The notes: generated by a model from the letters alone, not told the origin. Counted from the stretch's first letter, positions 53,068 to 63,336 are shown. The stretch: 64,000 nt of DNA from Alphaproteobacteria bacterium (GCA_016869535.1 VGDX01000003.1:1-64000), one strand, 5' to 3'. Made by a program: numbers and translations.

Positions 53068-54009
53068 CTATTCCACCACGTTCTGCGGCTTGCCGCCGAC
53101 AAAGGCCTCGATATTGTCGATGAGTTGATCGGCCAGGATCTGCATCGCCTCGCGGCTCGCCCAAGCGACATGCGGCGTGACGATCAGATTGGGGATGGCC
53201 GGATCGAGCAGGATGTTGCCTTCTTTCGGCGGCTCCTTGGTCAGCACGTCGAAGCCCGCCCCGGCGATGGTGCCGTTGCGCAGTGCATCCGCCAGCGCCG
53301 CTTCGTCGACCAGCCCGCCGCGCGCGGTGTTGATGAGGATGGCGGTCGGCTTCATCTTCTTGAACTCGGCCGCGCCGATCATGTTCTTGGTCTCGGGCGT
53401 GAGCGGCATGTGCAGGGTAATAATGTCGCTCTCGCGCAGGATGGTGTCGAAGTCGACCCGGCCCGGCACATCGACGATGTCATAAGGCAGCACCTTCATG
53501 CCGAGGCATTCGGCGCGTTTCGCCACCGCCTTGCCGATGGCGCCGAAGCCCACCACGCCCATGTTCGAACCGGCGATGTCGCGGATCGGATGATCGAAGA
53601 AACAGAACTGATCGACCTTGCCCCAGCGGCCGGCGTGTACGTCAGCGACATAGGCGAAGAGGTTGCGGCGCAGCGCGAACATCAGCGCGATGACATGTTC
53701 CGGCACGGTGTTGAAGGCGTAATTGCGGATATTGACGACGGTGATGCCATGTTCCTTGCAATAGGCCTTGTCCACCACGTCGGTGCCGGTGGCCGCCACG
53801 GCGATCAGCTTGAGCTTCGGCAGCTGCTTCAGCACCTCGGCGCGCATCGGCACCTTGTTGATGATGGCGATGGACGCATCCTTGAGGCGATCGACGATCT
53901 CCTCCGGCGTCCAGGTCGACTCATATTCTTTATAGCTGTGCGGAAAGTTCGGCTTGCGCACATTGGCGCCAACCGACTCCCGATCGAGGAATACGATCGC
54001 GTGCTCCAC
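53068..54009 (-). CDS. hprA: NAD(P)H-dependent hydroxypyruvate reductase
   Basis: 313 residues, D-2-hydroxyacid dehydrogenase family. Nucleotide-binding motif MGVVGFGAIGKAVAKRAECL (about 150), catalytic Arg in LINTARGGLVDEAALADALR, Glu in GAGFDVLTKEPPKEGNILL and His in LIVTPHVAWASREAMQILA. Context in the serine-cycle cluster indicates reduction of hydroxypyruvate to glycerate. Between sgaA and mtdA with short gaps, so probably one transcript. Confidence 0.94.
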   Translation of the reverse strand: MEHAIVFLDRESVGANVRKPNFPHSYKEYESTWTPEEIVDRLKDASIAIINKVPMRAEVLKQLPKLKLIAVAATGTDVVDKAYCKEHGITVVNIRNYAFNTVPEHVIALMFALRRNLFAYVADVHAGRWGKVDQFCFFDHPIRDIAGSNMGVVGFGAIGKAVAKRAECLGMKVLPYDIVDVPGRVDFDTILRESDIITLHMPLTPETKNMIGAAEFKKMKPTAILINTARGGLVDEAALADALRNGTIAGAGFDVLTKEPPKEGNILLDPAIPNLIVTPHVAWASREAMQILADQLIDNIEAFVGGKPQNVVE

Positions 54010-54078
54010 TGAACTAGAACCCCCTCGCTACGCGCGCGGGACAAACCCGCGCGTCACGTTTCCTACCCTTGGCCGGCC

Positions 54079-55287
54079 TTATTCGGCCGCGATCCGCGTT
54101 TCCTTGGCGCCCTGGCTCGAGCGGAACTGCTCCTCAGCCGCCGCCACACCGGAGCCCGGCACAATTTCGATACCCACGTCGCGCATGGCCATCTCGGCGC
54201 CGGCGATGCCGCCGAGCAGCATCAGCTCATTCAGGTCACCCAAATGGCCGATGCGGAACAATTTGCCCGCCATCTGCGACAGGCCGGCGCCGAGCGCGAG
54301 ATTATAGCGGCGAAAGGCCCGGTCGATCACATCGGCGCCGTTGAAGCCTTGCGGCACCATGATGGCGCTCACCGTGTTGGAATGCCATCTCGGTTCCTTG
54401 GCGCAGAGCTTCAGTCCCCATGCCTTGACCGCGGCGCGCGTGCCTTCGGCGAGATGGCGATGCCGCGCGAACACGTTGTCGAGCCCCTCCTCCTGGAGCA
54501 TGGCGAGCGACTCACGCAAGCCATAGAGCAGCGGCAGCGCCGGCGTGTAAGGGAAATAGCCCGACGGATTGGTGCGCATGTGATCGGCAAGATCGAAATA
54601 GCAGCGCGTGCACTTCGCGTCCTTCATCTGCGCGAGCGCCTTCTGGCTCGCGGCAAGGATGCCAAGACCGGCAGGCAGCATCAGGCCCTTCTGCGAGCCG
54701 GTGATGGCGAGATCGACGCCCCAATCGTCCATGCGGAAATCGATGCTGGCGATCGAACTCACGCCATCGACATAGAGCAGCGCCGGGTGCTTGGCGGCAT
54801 CGAGCGCGCGGCGCACGGCGGCCACGTCGGAGGTGACGCCGGTGGCGGTCTCGTTATGGACGACGAGCACGCCCTTGATCTCGTGATTCTGGTCGGCGCG
54901 GAGCGCCTCCTCGATGCGTTCGGGGTTCGCGCCCGTGCCCCATTCCTCATCCTGCGCGATGACATCGAGGCCGTGGCGCCGGGCGAGTTCGCCCCAGAGA
55001 TGACTGAACTGGCCGAAGCGCGCGATCAGCACCTTGTCGCCGGGCGAGCGCGTATTGGTAATGGCGGCTTCCCAGGCGCCGGTGCCGCTCGACGGGAAGA
55101 TGACGACCTGCCCGTCCTTGGTCTTGAAGATCTTCTTCAGCTCTTCGTAAAGCGGGATCGTGAGCTTGGGGAAATCGGAGGAGCGGTGGTCCTCCATGAC
55201 GACATGCATGGCGCGCAAGATCCGGTCCGGGACGTTGGTCGGTCCCGGCACGAACAAGAAATTACGGCCTGGCTTGCGTCCGGCCAT
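54079..55287 (-). CDS. sgaA: Serine-glyoxylate aminotransferase
   Basis: 402 residues, class V PLP aminotransferase. FLFVPGPTNVPDRILRAMHV, PSSGTGAWEAAITNTRSPGD, VHNETATGVTSDVAAVRRAL, LLYVDGVSSIASIDFRMDDW and the PLP lysine in LAITGSQKGLMLPAGLGILA. It transfers the amino group from serine to glyoxylate, giving hydroxypyruvate and glycine. Strong GGGAGG site before the ATG. Followed by hprA, the next step of the cycle. Confidence 0.95.
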   Translation of the reverse strand: MAGRKPGRNFLFVPGPTNVPDRILRAMHVVMEDHRSSDFPKLTIPLYEELKKIFKTKDGQVVIFPSSGTGAWEAAITNTRSPGDKVLIARFGQFSHLWGELARRHGLDVIAQDEEWGTGANPERIEEALRADQNHEIKGVLVVHNETATGVTSDVAAVRRALDAAKHPALLYVDGVSSIASIDFRMDDWGVDLAITGSQKGLMLPAGLGILAASQKALAQMKDAKCTRCYFDLADHMRTNPSGYFPYTPALPLLYGLRESLAMLQEEGLDNVFARHRHLAEGTRAAVKAWGLKLCAKEPRWHSNTVSAIMVPQGFNGADVIDRAFRRYNLALGAGLSQMAGKLFRIGHLGDLNELMLLGGIAGAEMAMRDVGIEIVPGSGVAAAEEQFRSSQGAKETRIAAE

Positions 55288-55397
55288 ACGTCGCCTCCCT
55301 GTGAAATTCTTGGGCTAGCGGGCCCGGCGTGGGCCCATGCCTCGGCTAGAGCAGGTGGTAGCGATCACCTGCAAACCTTGCAACCCCCTTTCAACCC

Positions 55398-57137
55398 CTA
55401 GAAAAGGCCGCTAATGCGGCCGTCTGCCGCAAGCTCGATATTGTTGGCCGCGGGCACCTTGGGCAGGCCCGGCATGGTCATGATGTCCCCGCAGATCACC
55501 ACCACGAACTCAGCCCCCGCCGACAGCCTGACTTCGCGGACGGGTATGGTGTGCCCGGCCGGCACGCCCTTGGCGTCGGGATTGGTGGTGAAGCTGTATT
55601 GGGTCTTGGCCACGCAGATGGGGAACTTGCCGAAGCCCGCTTTCTCCAGCTCGGCGAAGCGGTCCTTCACCGCCTTGTCGGCGGTGATGTCCTCGGCGCC
55701 ATAGATCTCGCGGGCGATGGTGCGAGTCTTCTCCCAAAGCGACATGTCATCGGGATAAAGCGGCGCGAAGTCGCTCGGCTTCGTCTCGATGGTGCGCACC
55801 ACGGTCTCGGCCAGCTCCACCGCGCCCTCGCCGCCGAGCGCCCAATGATCGGCCATCACGCATTCGGCGCCTGACGTGGCGCAGAGACGCTTGAGCAGGG
55901 AGATCTCGGCATCGGTATCCGAGGAGAAGCGGTTGGTCGCCACCACCACCGGCACGCCGTATTTCTGCACGTTCTCCACGTGGCGGGCGAGATTGGCGTA
56001 GCCCTTCTCCAGCGCTTCGAGATTTTCCTTCTTGAGATCGTCCTTGGCCACACCGCCATGCATCTTGAGCGCGCGAATGGTGGCGACGATCACCACGCAA
56101 TCGGGCTTGAGCCCCGCCTTGCGGCATTTGATGTCGAAGAACTTCTCAGCGCCGAGATCGGCGCCGAAGCCCGCTTCAGTCACCACATAATCGGCGAGCT
56201 TTAGCGCCGCCTTGGTGGCGATCACCGAGTTGCAGCCATGGGCGATATTGGCGAACGGGCCGCCATGGATGAAGGCGGGATTGTTCTCGAGTGTCTGTAC
56301 CAAGTTCGGCGCGAGCGCGTCCTTGAGCAGCGCCGCCATCGAGCCCGCGGCATGCAGATCCTTGGCCGTGACAGGCTTGCGGTCGCGGGTCTGGCCGATC
56401 TGGATTTGGCCGAGCCGTCGCTGCAAATCGGCGAGATCGGCGGCGAGGCAGAAGATCGCCATGACTTCCGAGGCCACGGTGATGTCGAAGCCCGCCTCGC
56501 GCGGAAAGCCGTTGGCCGCACCACCGAGCGAGGTGACAATCGAGCGCAGCGCCCGGTCGTTCATGTCCACGGCGCGGCGCCAGGTCACGCGGCGCACGTC
56601 GATGTCGAGCGGATTGCCCCAATAGACGTGGTTGTCGATCATCGTTGCGAGCAGATTGTTGGCGGCGCCGATGGCATGAAAGTCGCCGGTGAAATGCAGG
56701 TTGATATCCTCCATCGGCACGACCTGGGCGTAGCCGCCGCCGGCCGCGCCGCCCTTAACGCCGAAGCAGGGCCCAAGGCTCGGCTCGCGCACGCAGATCA
56801 TGGCCTTCTTGCCGATGGCATTGAGCGCATCGCCGAGGCCGACCGTGGTGGTGGTCTTGCCCTCGCCGGCCGGCGTCGGCGTGATGGCCGTGACAAGGAT
56901 CAGCCTGCCATCGGCCCGGTCTTTCAGGGAGGCGATATAGTCGAGGGAGACCTTGGCCTTGTAATGCCCGTAAGGGATCAGATCCTCGGCCGGAATCCCG
57001 AGTCTGTCGGCCGCGACCTCGACGATCGGCCGCATCTTGGCGGCCTGACTGATCTCGATGTCGGATTTCGGCTTCTTGTGCTGCTCGGCTGAACGATTGC
57101 CCGGTTTTGCGGCACCTTCACGCGGCTGAACTGACAT
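55398..57137 (-). CDS. ftfL: Formate-tetrahydrofolate ligase
   Basis: 579 residues from the ATG at 57137; an in-frame ATG at 57197 would add 20, and the conserved homology ([20 protein letters not shown]) begins about 24 codons inside. P-loop [80 protein letters not shown] and [20 protein letters not shown] are typical. It makes 10-formyl-tetrahydrofolate from formate and ATP, the assimilatory entry to the serine cycle. Divergent from gck. Confidence 0.95.
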   Translation of the reverse strand: MSVQPREGAAKPGNRSAEQHKKPKSDIEISQAAKMRPIVEVAADRLGIPAEDLIPYGHYKAKVSLDYIASLKDRADGRLILVTAITPTPAGEGKTTTTVGLGDALNAIGKKAMICVREPSLGPCFGVKGGAAGGGYAQVVPMEDINLHFTGDFHAIGAANNLLATMIDNHVYWGNPLDIDVRRVTWRRAVDMNDRALRSIVTSLGGAANGFPREAGFDITVASEVMAIFCLAADLADLQRRLGQIQIGQTRDRKPVTAKDLHAAGSMAALLKDALAPNLVQTLENNPAFIHGGPFANIAHGCNSVIATKAALKLADYVVTEAGFGADLGAEKFFDIKCRKAGLKPDCVVIVATIRALKMHGGVAKDDLKKENLEALEKGYANLARHVENVQKYGVPVVVATNRFSSDTDAEISLLKRLCATSGAECVMADHWALGGEGAVELAETVVRTIETKPSDFAPLYPDDMSLWEKTRTIAREIYGAEDITADKAVKDRFAELEKAGFGKFPICVAKTQYSFTTNPDAKGVPAGHTIPVREVRLSAGAEFVVVICGDIMTMPGLPKVPAANNIELAADGRISGLF

Positions 57138-57201
57138 TACCGACCCAACCCCCCAACTTTCCGCCCCAGCTGCGACCAGATTGGGCAAGGTATTCATTCG
57201 C

Positions 57202-57215
57202 TTGCCTTATGGCAA
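57202..57215. promoter_or_regulatory. Inverted repeat between ftfL and gck
   Basis: TTGCC-TTAT-GGCAA, a perfect 5-4-5 inverted repeat, between the two divergent serine-cycle genes and 44 bases before the gck start. Size and symmetry suit a LysR-type operator; QscR of Methylobacterium controls serine-cycle genes, but I cannot match its site. Its place also favours the downstream ftfL start. Confidence 0.4.
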
Positions 57216-57258
57216 TCGTCTGTGCAGTTTGCCGCCATCCTGAGGAGCTTCAACCGCA

Positions 57259-58518
57259 ATGACGCCGCCAGATCTGCTCAAGGCCATGTTCACGGCGGCC
57301 GTCGATGCCGCCCTGCCGTCGCTTTGCGTGCCGGCGCATCTGCCGCAGCGGCCGAAGGGGCGCACGGTGATCATCGGCGCGGGCAAGGCGTCCGGCGCCA
57401 TGGCCAAGGCGCTGGAAGATGCCTGGGACGGCCCGCTCGAAGGGCTGGTGGTCACCCGTTATGGCTATCGCGTACCGACTAAGCGGCTGGAAGTGGTCGA
57501 GGCCGCCCACCCCGTGCCCGATGCCGCGGGCCGCGAGGCGGCACGCCGTATCTTCGATCTGGTGCAGGGTTTGACGGCTGACGATCTCGTGCTGTGCCTC
57601 ATCTCGGGGGGCGGCTCCGCCCTGCTCGCGCTGCCGGCGGAAGGTGTGAGCCTCGAAGACAAGCAGGCGGTGAACAAGGCGCTGTTGAAGTCTGGCGCGA
57701 CCATCTCGGAGATGAACGTGGTGCGAAAGCATCTATCCGCGATCAAGGGCGGGCGCCTCGCCGCCGCGGCGCACCCGGCCAAAATCGTGGCGCTGATGAT
57801 CTCGGACGTACCGGGTGACGATCCCTCGATCATCGCTTCGGGTCCGACCGTGCCCGATCCGTCAACCAATAAGGACGCGCTGGCCATCATCGACAAATAC
57901 GCGATCGAGGTTCCGGCGAGCGTGCGCGCCCTACTGCATAAGAACGACGAGACGCCGAAGCCCGGCGACAAGAGGCTCGCCTCTGTCGAGAACATCATGA
58001 TCGCCACGCCGCAAGCCTCGCTCGAAGCCGCCGCAGAGGTGGCGCGCAAAGCGGGTGTGACGCCGGTCATCCTCGGCGATTCCATCGAGGGCGAGGCGCG
58101 CGACGTGGCGCTGGTGCATGCCGGCATCGCCAAGCAATGCGCGATGCGCGGCCAGCCGGCGGAGCCGCCATGCGTGCTGATCTCAGGCGGCGAGACCACC
58201 ATCACGCTGAAGGGCAAAGGCAAAGGCGGACGCAATACCGAGTTCCTGCTCGCGCTCGCCATCGCGCTGAACGGCATGAAGGACATCTATGCGCTCGCTG
58301 GCGACACTGACGGCATCGACGGCAGCGAGGACAATGCCGGCGCGCTGATCATGCCCGATACATTGGCGCGCGCCGAGAAGGCGGGGCTCAACGCCAAGGC
58401 CATGCTGGCCGACAACGATCCGTGGGGTTTCTTCAACGGGCTCGGCGATCTGCTGGTGACGGGCCCGACCCTCACCAACGTCAACGACTTCCGCGCCATT
58501 TTGATCGGCAAGCGCTGA
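57259..58518 (+). CDS. gck: Glycerate 2-kinase
   Basis: 419 residues, MOFRL-type kinase. Signatures: TVIIGAGKASGAMAKALEDA, GLVVTRYGYRVPTKRLEVVE, AAHPVPDAAGREAARRIFDL, LISGGGSALLALPAEGVSLE, MNVVRKHLSAIKGGRLAAAA and, in the C-terminal lobe, CVLISGGETTITLKGKGKGG, RNTEFLLALAIAL and LAGDTDGIDGSEDNAGALI. It phosphorylates D-glycerate to 2-phosphoglycerate, closing the serine cycle to the enolase step. Divergent from ftfL. Confidence 0.95.
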   Translation: MTPPDLLKAMFTAAVDAALPSLCVPAHLPQRPKGRTVIIGAGKASGAMAKALEDAWDGPLEGLVVTRYGYRVPTKRLEVVEAAHPVPDAAGREAARRIFDLVQGLTADDLVLCLISGGGSALLALPAEGVSLEDKQAVNKALLKSGATISEMNVVRKHLSAIKGGRLAAAAHPAKIVALMISDVPGDDPSIIASGPTVPDPSTNKDALAIIDKYAIEVPASVRALLHKNDETPKPGDKRLASVENIMIATPQASLEAAAEVARKAGVTPVILGDSIEGEARDVALVHAGIAKQCAMRGQPAEPPCVLISGGETTITLKGKGKGGRNTEFLLALAIALNGMKDIYALAGDTDGIDGSEDNAGALIMPDTLARAEKAGLNAKAMLADNDPWGFFNGLGDLLVTGPTLTNVNDFRAILIGKR

Positions 58519-58596
58519 GCCGCAAAGAAGTGTCCTTGAACGAAAATCCATACTAGGCGGCATTTCCCTCTGCCCTCGCTCATATGACAGTCATAA

Positions 58597-58612
58597 TTTC
58601 GCAGTTGCGAAA
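58597..58612. promoter_or_regulatory. Perfect palindrome upstream of dac, shared with etfB
   Basis: TTTCGCAGTTGCGAAA: arms of 7 bases around a 2-base centre. 185 bases upstream of the dac start and 79 bases after gck. A copy with one mismatch lies at 21098-21113 upstream of etfB. The 279-base gap it sits in has no gene. Confidence 0.5.
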
Positions 58613-58797
58613 TGAGCCTGGGGCGTTATTTTTCCGCAAATAGCCATCGCCACGGAACAGTCGAATTTCGCTCGAATATGGGGCCGGGCGGTTCGGAGGC
58701 TGGCGGCCGATCTTCTGGCGGCTAGGTCGCGATCGTTCGCAAGGGCGGTTGAACGGTTGGGGCGCGAAATAGCGCCTAAGTTGAGTGAGGGAGACGC

Positions 58798-59793
58798 ATG
58801 CAGCTACGACGCGCCTGTCTTGGCCTGGTCGCCGCAATGGTGCTGACGGCGCCGCAGCCTGTCTCAGCCGGTCCGGCGCTTGTGTTCGAACCCTATAACG
58901 GCACCATCTTCTACGCCGAGGATCCCGACGCGCTCTGGTATCCCGCCTCGCTGACGAAATTGATGACGGCCTATGTCACCTTCCAGGCCATACGCGATGG
59001 AGGTGTCACGCCGCAGACCCCGGTCACGTGCTCCAAGAAGGCGACGATGCAGGCGCCGACCAAGCTTTGGCTGAAAGAGGGCGAAGCGATCACCCTCGAC
59101 ACGGCGCTCAAGGTCCTGATCGTGAAGTCGGCCAATGATGTCGCCGTCATGCTCGCCGAGACAGTTGCCGGCAGCGAGGAAGCGTTCGTGGCGCGCATGA
59201 ACGATGCGGCGAAGCGGCTCGGCATGTCCAACACCACCTTCGCCAATCCGCATGGCCTGCCAAATAACGGGCAGATCAGCACCGCGCGCGATCTCGGCCG
59301 GCTCGCCCGCGCCATCATCATCGAGTTTCCGGAATATGCCGACCTGTTCACCGTCAAGCAGGTCCAGGTCAAAGACAAGGTGCTGCGCACGCATAACGGC
59401 ATGCTCGTCACCCTGCCCGGCGCCGACGGCATGAAGACCGGCTTCATTTGCGATTCCGGCTTCAACATCGTGGTGAGCGCGACGCGTGAAGGCCGCAAGC
59501 TCGTGGCTGTCGTGCTCGGCGAGCCCTCGGTCGCAACACGCCGCGTCCGCGCCACCGACCTCCTGGAAAACGGCTTCAAGCGCTATTTCTGGAAGTCGCT
59601 GTTCGGCACAAGCCTTGACGGACTTGCCTTGCAGGCATCCGCCAGTTCCGAGCCGGCGAGGCTGCGCGACATCATTTGCGGTCCGAAGCCTGCCGCGCCG
59701 GTCCAGCGCCGTAGGCGGGTGATCCGCAAGTCCGAACTCGAACTGCCCAAGCTTGCTCTCGACAAGCCTGCCATTATCGCCCACGCGAATTGA
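58798..59793 (+). CDS. D-alanyl-D-alanine carboxypeptidase (penicillin-binding, S11 family)
   Basis: 331 residues. Signal peptide (residues 1-24), then the three active-site elements: Ser51-x-x-Lys54 (YPASLTKLMTAY), Ser111-x-Asn113 (VKSANDVAVMLAE) and Lys213-Thr-Gly (DGMKTGFICDSG). It trims the terminal D-Ala of peptidoglycan pentapeptides in the periplasm. The C-terminal region (about 260-331) is short and Arg/Lys-rich, without a clear amphipathic anchor. It overlaps the next gene by 4 bases. Confidence 0.93.
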   Translation: MQLRRACLGLVAAMVLTAPQPVSAGPALVFEPYNGTIFYAEDPDALWYPASLTKLMTAYVTFQAIRDGGVTPQTPVTCSKKATMQAPTKLWLKEGEAITLDTALKVLIVKSANDVAVMLAETVAGSEEAFVARMNDAAKRLGMSNTTFANPHGLPNNGQISTARDLGRLARAIIIEFPEYADLFTVKQVQVKDKVLRTHNGMLVTLPGADGMKTGFICDSGFNIVVSATREGRKLVAVVLGEPSVATRRVRATDLLENGFKRYFWKSLFGTSLDGLALQASASSEPARLRDIICGPKPAAPVQRRRRVIRKSELELPKLALDKPAIIAHAN

Positions 59794-60275
59794 GTCCCTC
59801 CCTGTTCGCTTTCGCCAAAGGTCCCGTATTTGCGTTCTTTGCGCTGTTCCTGGCGCTTGGCGTCGCGCGGGCGGCCGAGCCTCCCGACAATATCGCCGAG
59901 GTGGTGAAGGAGGCCGAGCAAGCCTGCCGGCACATGAATGGCATCCCGAATAGCGAAGCGATCCTCAGCGTCGAGGATCTGAACAATGACGGCGGCGAGG
60001 ATTGGGTCGTCGATTTCGCCAAGCTCAAATGCGAGGGCGGCATCAATCCGCTCTGCGGCGGCGGTGGATGCACGATGCAAATCTATTTCTGGGACGGGCA
60101 GGCGTCATGGGACCTCGTGTTCGAGGATTTGGTCAAGAGCTATAAATTCGGCAAGGAAGGCGACAAGCCGATGTTTTACGTGACCACGCCCGGCACGCCC
60201 TGCAATAAGCCGATCGCCGAAAGCTGCGACTATAAATACCGGCTGGAGAAAGAGGCGGTCGCTCCCGTGAATTGA
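59790..60275 (+). CDS. Secreted hypothetical protein with EF-like Asp/Asn loop
   Basis: 161 residues, TTG start that overlaps the dac stop (TTGA). Signal peptide (GPVFAFFALFLALGVARAA). The mature domain has VEDLNNDGGEDWVVDFAKL, a DxNxDGxxD-like loop possibly binding calcium, and five or six Cys (QACRHM, LKCEGG, PLCGGGGCTMQ, TPCNKP, ESCDYK), so disulphide-bonded. The overlap with dac suggests co-translation; perhaps an envelope protein. No family recognised. Confidence 0.7.
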   Translation: MSPSLFAFAKGPVFAFFALFLALGVARAAEPPDNIAEVVKEAEQACRHMNGIPNSEAILSVEDLNNDGGEDWVVDFAKLKCEGGINPLCGGGGCTMQIYFWDGQASWDLVFEDLVKSYKFGKEGDKPMFYVTTPGTPCNKPIAESCDYKYRLEKEAVAPVN

Positions 60276-60276
60276 T

Positions 60277-60822
60277 TTAGATCGGGGCCCCCTTCTCCAG
60301 AAAGGCCATTTCTTCTGTGGTCGAGGAGCGTCCAAGTACCTGATTTCGATGCGGGAAGCGGCCGAAACGGTCGATGACTGCCTGGTGGCGCAGCGCGAAA
60401 TCGAGATTGTACGGATTGCCGAGTGCCGTGAACAGGCCGGCCGAGCGCGCCTGATCTTTCGCATCTTCGGCATGCTGGAACGGCATATAGAGAAAAGCGC
60501 GTTCCTTCGGCGCGAGTCGTTCATCGAGGCCTTGCGCGATGGCGCGCTTGGCAAGCGTAAGTGCCTCCTCGTCCGTGGCGAAAGCGCGGGCGTCGTCGCG
60601 GAACATGTTACGGGGAAACTGGTCGAGGACGATAATAGCGGCGAGAAAGCCCTCCGGTGACGAAAGCCAGTCGTCAGGTACGCCCTCTTTCAGCTGCTCG
60701 TAGATTTCGCCGAAACGCACCTTGATCGCGGCGTCGACGATCGTGTCCCGGCGAAACCAGTTCTTGGGTGTGAGCTCTTCGAACCAGAAGCGCACGACGT
60801 CGTCGATGGTCTCAGAGATCAT
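60277..60822 (-). CDS. DUF924 family protein
   Basis: 181 residues from the ATG at 60822. Typical segments: VVRFWFEELTPKNWFRRDTI, VDAAIKVRFGEIYEQLKEG, GFLAAIIVLDQFPRNMFRDD, ERAFLYMPFQHAEDAKDQAR and HQAVIDRFGRFPHRNQVLGR. DUF924 proteins are tetratricopeptide-like, cytoplasmic, widely conserved and of unknown function. It ends 2 bases from the convergent secreted-protein gene. Confidence 0.9.
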   Translation of the reverse strand: MISETIDDVVRFWFEELTPKNWFRRDTIVDAAIKVRFGEIYEQLKEGVPDDWLSSPEGFLAAIIVLDQFPRNMFRDDARAFATDEEALTLAKRAIAQGLDERLAPKERAFLYMPFQHAEDAKDQARSAGLFTALGNPYNLDFALRHQAVIDRFGRFPHRNQVLGRSSTTEEMAFLEKGAPI

Positions 60823-60856
60823 CGCTGTCCCCGCTAATTCTTTAGCTTTGGGCAGC

Positions 60857-63176
60857 CTAGAGGATGAAGTTGCCCTCATCCAGATTGGAGATGCCCTTGA
60901 CCTTGATCTGGAAGTCGGCCTTGCCGTCGCCGTTCAGGTCACCTTCCACGAGGACATAAGTGCTCTTCTTGACGTAATGCAGTTCACCGGCCGTCTTGCT
61001 GAAATCGTCGCGGCCGATGAATTTGAAGTTCTGATGGCCGCTTTTCTTGGTGTTGGCGTCAATGTCGCTAAGATCGATCCTGTCGCCTTGGCCCCGGTTG
61101 AAGTCTTGTATCCTGTCGCGCGTGGCGCCTGTCGGGCTCTCCTCGATCGAATTGAAATCGAAAATATCCGCGCCCGCGTCGCCGGTAAGAAAATCCGATC
61201 TGAGGCCGCCGGTCAGGACGTTGTCACCCGCTTCGCCGATGAGAACGTCGTCGCCGTCGCGGCCGGAAAGCTCATTCGCCGCCGCGTTCCCGGTTAATCT
61301 ATCGTCGCCTTGGCTGCCTATGACCTTTTCTATGCTGATCAGTTGATCGGTGCCGATCCCGGGGCCGCTTGCCTGATTGGTGGCCGCCGCAAGATTGACC
61401 GTCACGCCTTGCATGTCGTCGCTATAGGTCACCGTATCCGTACCGTCGCGCCCGTCGATTGTGTCGTCACCGGCACCAGGACGGAAAACATTGTTGCCGT
61501 CGGTGCCTGAGAGATGGTCGTCATGCGCCACTGCCGATAATGTTTTCGATATCGATGATGGTGTCGTCCTGCGCATCGCCGCCCACGCCCGTTCCGGCCT
61601 CGAGATCGACCATCACGCCTAGCGGCGAGGTGGCGTAGCTGACGGTATCGATGCCGCCGTTCCCGTCGACCTGGTCGGCACCGGCACGCGGCTCGAATGT
61701 ATTGTTGGCGCTATTGCCGATCAGCGTGTCGTCATTGGCGCTGCCGATGACATTCTCGATGTCCTGCAAGAGGTCGCCGTTGGCGTGGCCTCCCGACGCC
61801 CCGCCGCCTTTACGAAGATCGATCGTCACGCCTGCAGGCGAGTTGGCGTAACTCGCCGTGTCGGATCCGGGCCCACCGTTGAGAAGATCGGTGCCAGGGC
61901 CGCCGATCAGGAGATCGTTACCCGACCCGCCATACAGCATATCGTCGCCGCCTCTGCCGTTAAGCGTGTCCCCTTTGTCGCTCGACTTCGACTTTGGCGT
62001 CAGTCTGAACACGTTGCCGGAGTTGTCGACGACATAAAGATTGCCGTACGCGTCCTCGCCGAACGACACAGGCCGACCAATGGCCCCGGCGTCGATCTTG
62101 ATCTTGTTTGTCAGGTCCGTGGCGATCCAATTTTTGCCGGATTTTCGCAGTGTCGAGATCGTGTCCGCCCCCGCGTCGGCAAAGAAGAGTTGTCCCTGCA
62201 AACCCTCGGCGCTGCCGCGATAGACATATCCGCCGATGACCGTCTGCCCCACGTCATGCGAGTAGAAATAGATCGGGTCGCGGGCGCTGCCGCCGGTCGG
62301 CGCCCCGTCCATGAAACGTTCAGGTCCTTCGAAGAGCGGCCAGCCGTAATTCGCGCCTTTCTTGCCGATATTGATCTCTTCCCAATCATGCTGTCCGACA
62401 TCGGCGATGTAGAACGTGCCAAGCGCGCGATCGAAGCTGTTGCGGAACGGATTGCGCAGCCCGAGAGCGTAGATCTCGTCGGCGCCCGGTGCAGCGGCGA
62501 ACGGATTGTTGTTCGGAATAGCGTAGAAACGATCGGGGTCGCCGGGAAACGCATCGCTCCTGACGTCAATGCGAAGAATCTTGCCGAGCAGCGAATTGAT
62601 GTCCTGCGCATTGGTCTTGTCCCCGCCGTCGCCGCTGGCAATGTAGAGATAGCCGTCGGGACCGAAATCGATCCAGCCGACCTTGTGGTTGGGCCGGTCT
62701 TCCGGCTGCTCGAAAGTGAGGATCAGTGTCTGGCTGGACACGTCGGCAACATTCGCATCGGTGTCAGAGACGGAATAGCGCCGCACCTCCGTGTTGAGCT
62801 GATTGTTGATCAGATAGACGTAGAAATGACCGTTACTGGCGAAGTCCGGATCGAAGGCGAGTCCGAGCAGTCCACGTTCCCGGCTGTCGTCCACGTCGTT
62901 GCGGATATCGATAAACGGCGTGGCGAGAACCTCGCCGCTGTAGAGATCGAGGATCTTGATGACGCCCGGCTTCTCGACGATGAAGAGACGACTGATGTCG
63001 CCCTTTGGCGCGCCGGCGAAGAGCGGCTGATCCAATCCGCTCGCCACGCGCTCGGCCTTGATCGACGTCGCGGTCCGGTGCTGCGGGGCATCTGTATTGT
63101 AACCGTAGATGACGTCATCACCGGCCGTGCCAGTCAGCGTATTGGCGCCGTTTGAGCCGGTGATCAGATTGGCCAT
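60857..63176 (-). pseudogene. PQQ-type sugar/sorbosone dehydrogenase with RTX repeats, frameshifted
   Basis: N-terminal RTX-like opener (GSNGANTLTGTAGDDVIYGY), then a six-bladed GSDH beta-propeller (about 45-395: SRERGLLGLAFDPDFASNGH, GWIDFGPDGYLYIASGDGGD, ALGLRNPFRNSFDRALGTFY, GENYGW-like GANYGWPLFEG), then calcium-binding nonapeptides (GGDDMLYGGSGNDLLIGGPG). The frame stops at 61521, but the next frame continues the repeats. The break falls in ENIIGS(A)HDDHL; an earlier unit reads ENVIGSANDDTL, so one extra base in the sequence near 61526-61532 explains the shift. The C-terminus (DFNRGQGDRIDLSDIDANT and after) is a serralysin-type secretion end. Corrected length is about 773 residues; type I secretion is expected. 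Confidence 0.8.
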
Positions 63177-63298
63177 CGCGAGCGGTCTTATCTTCCGCAG
63201 CCAAGAATTCGTTCAGGGCGATAAACGCCAAATGCATCGGGAAAGTTCTGGTCGCGGGCTGCTACCTCTCCCGATGCACCAATCTATCCGAGATTACA

Positions 63299-63315
63299 GG
63301 CCCCTGACAGGGGCC
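63299..63315 (-). terminator. Hairpin downstream of tlpA
   Basis: GGCCCCT-GAC-AGGGGCC, a perfect 7-3-7 stem-loop 22 bases after the tlpA stop, within the 160-base gap to the RTX gene. No strong T-run follows, so termination would be weak or Rho-assisted. Confidence 0.45.
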
Positions 63316-63336
63316 CCAAAGGTGTACCGAGCGATG

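Noticed and set aside
52282..54012. 576-codon ORF antisense to mtdA and hprA
   Set aside because: Crosses two real genes with full motif sets; shadow frame of GC-rich coding sequence.
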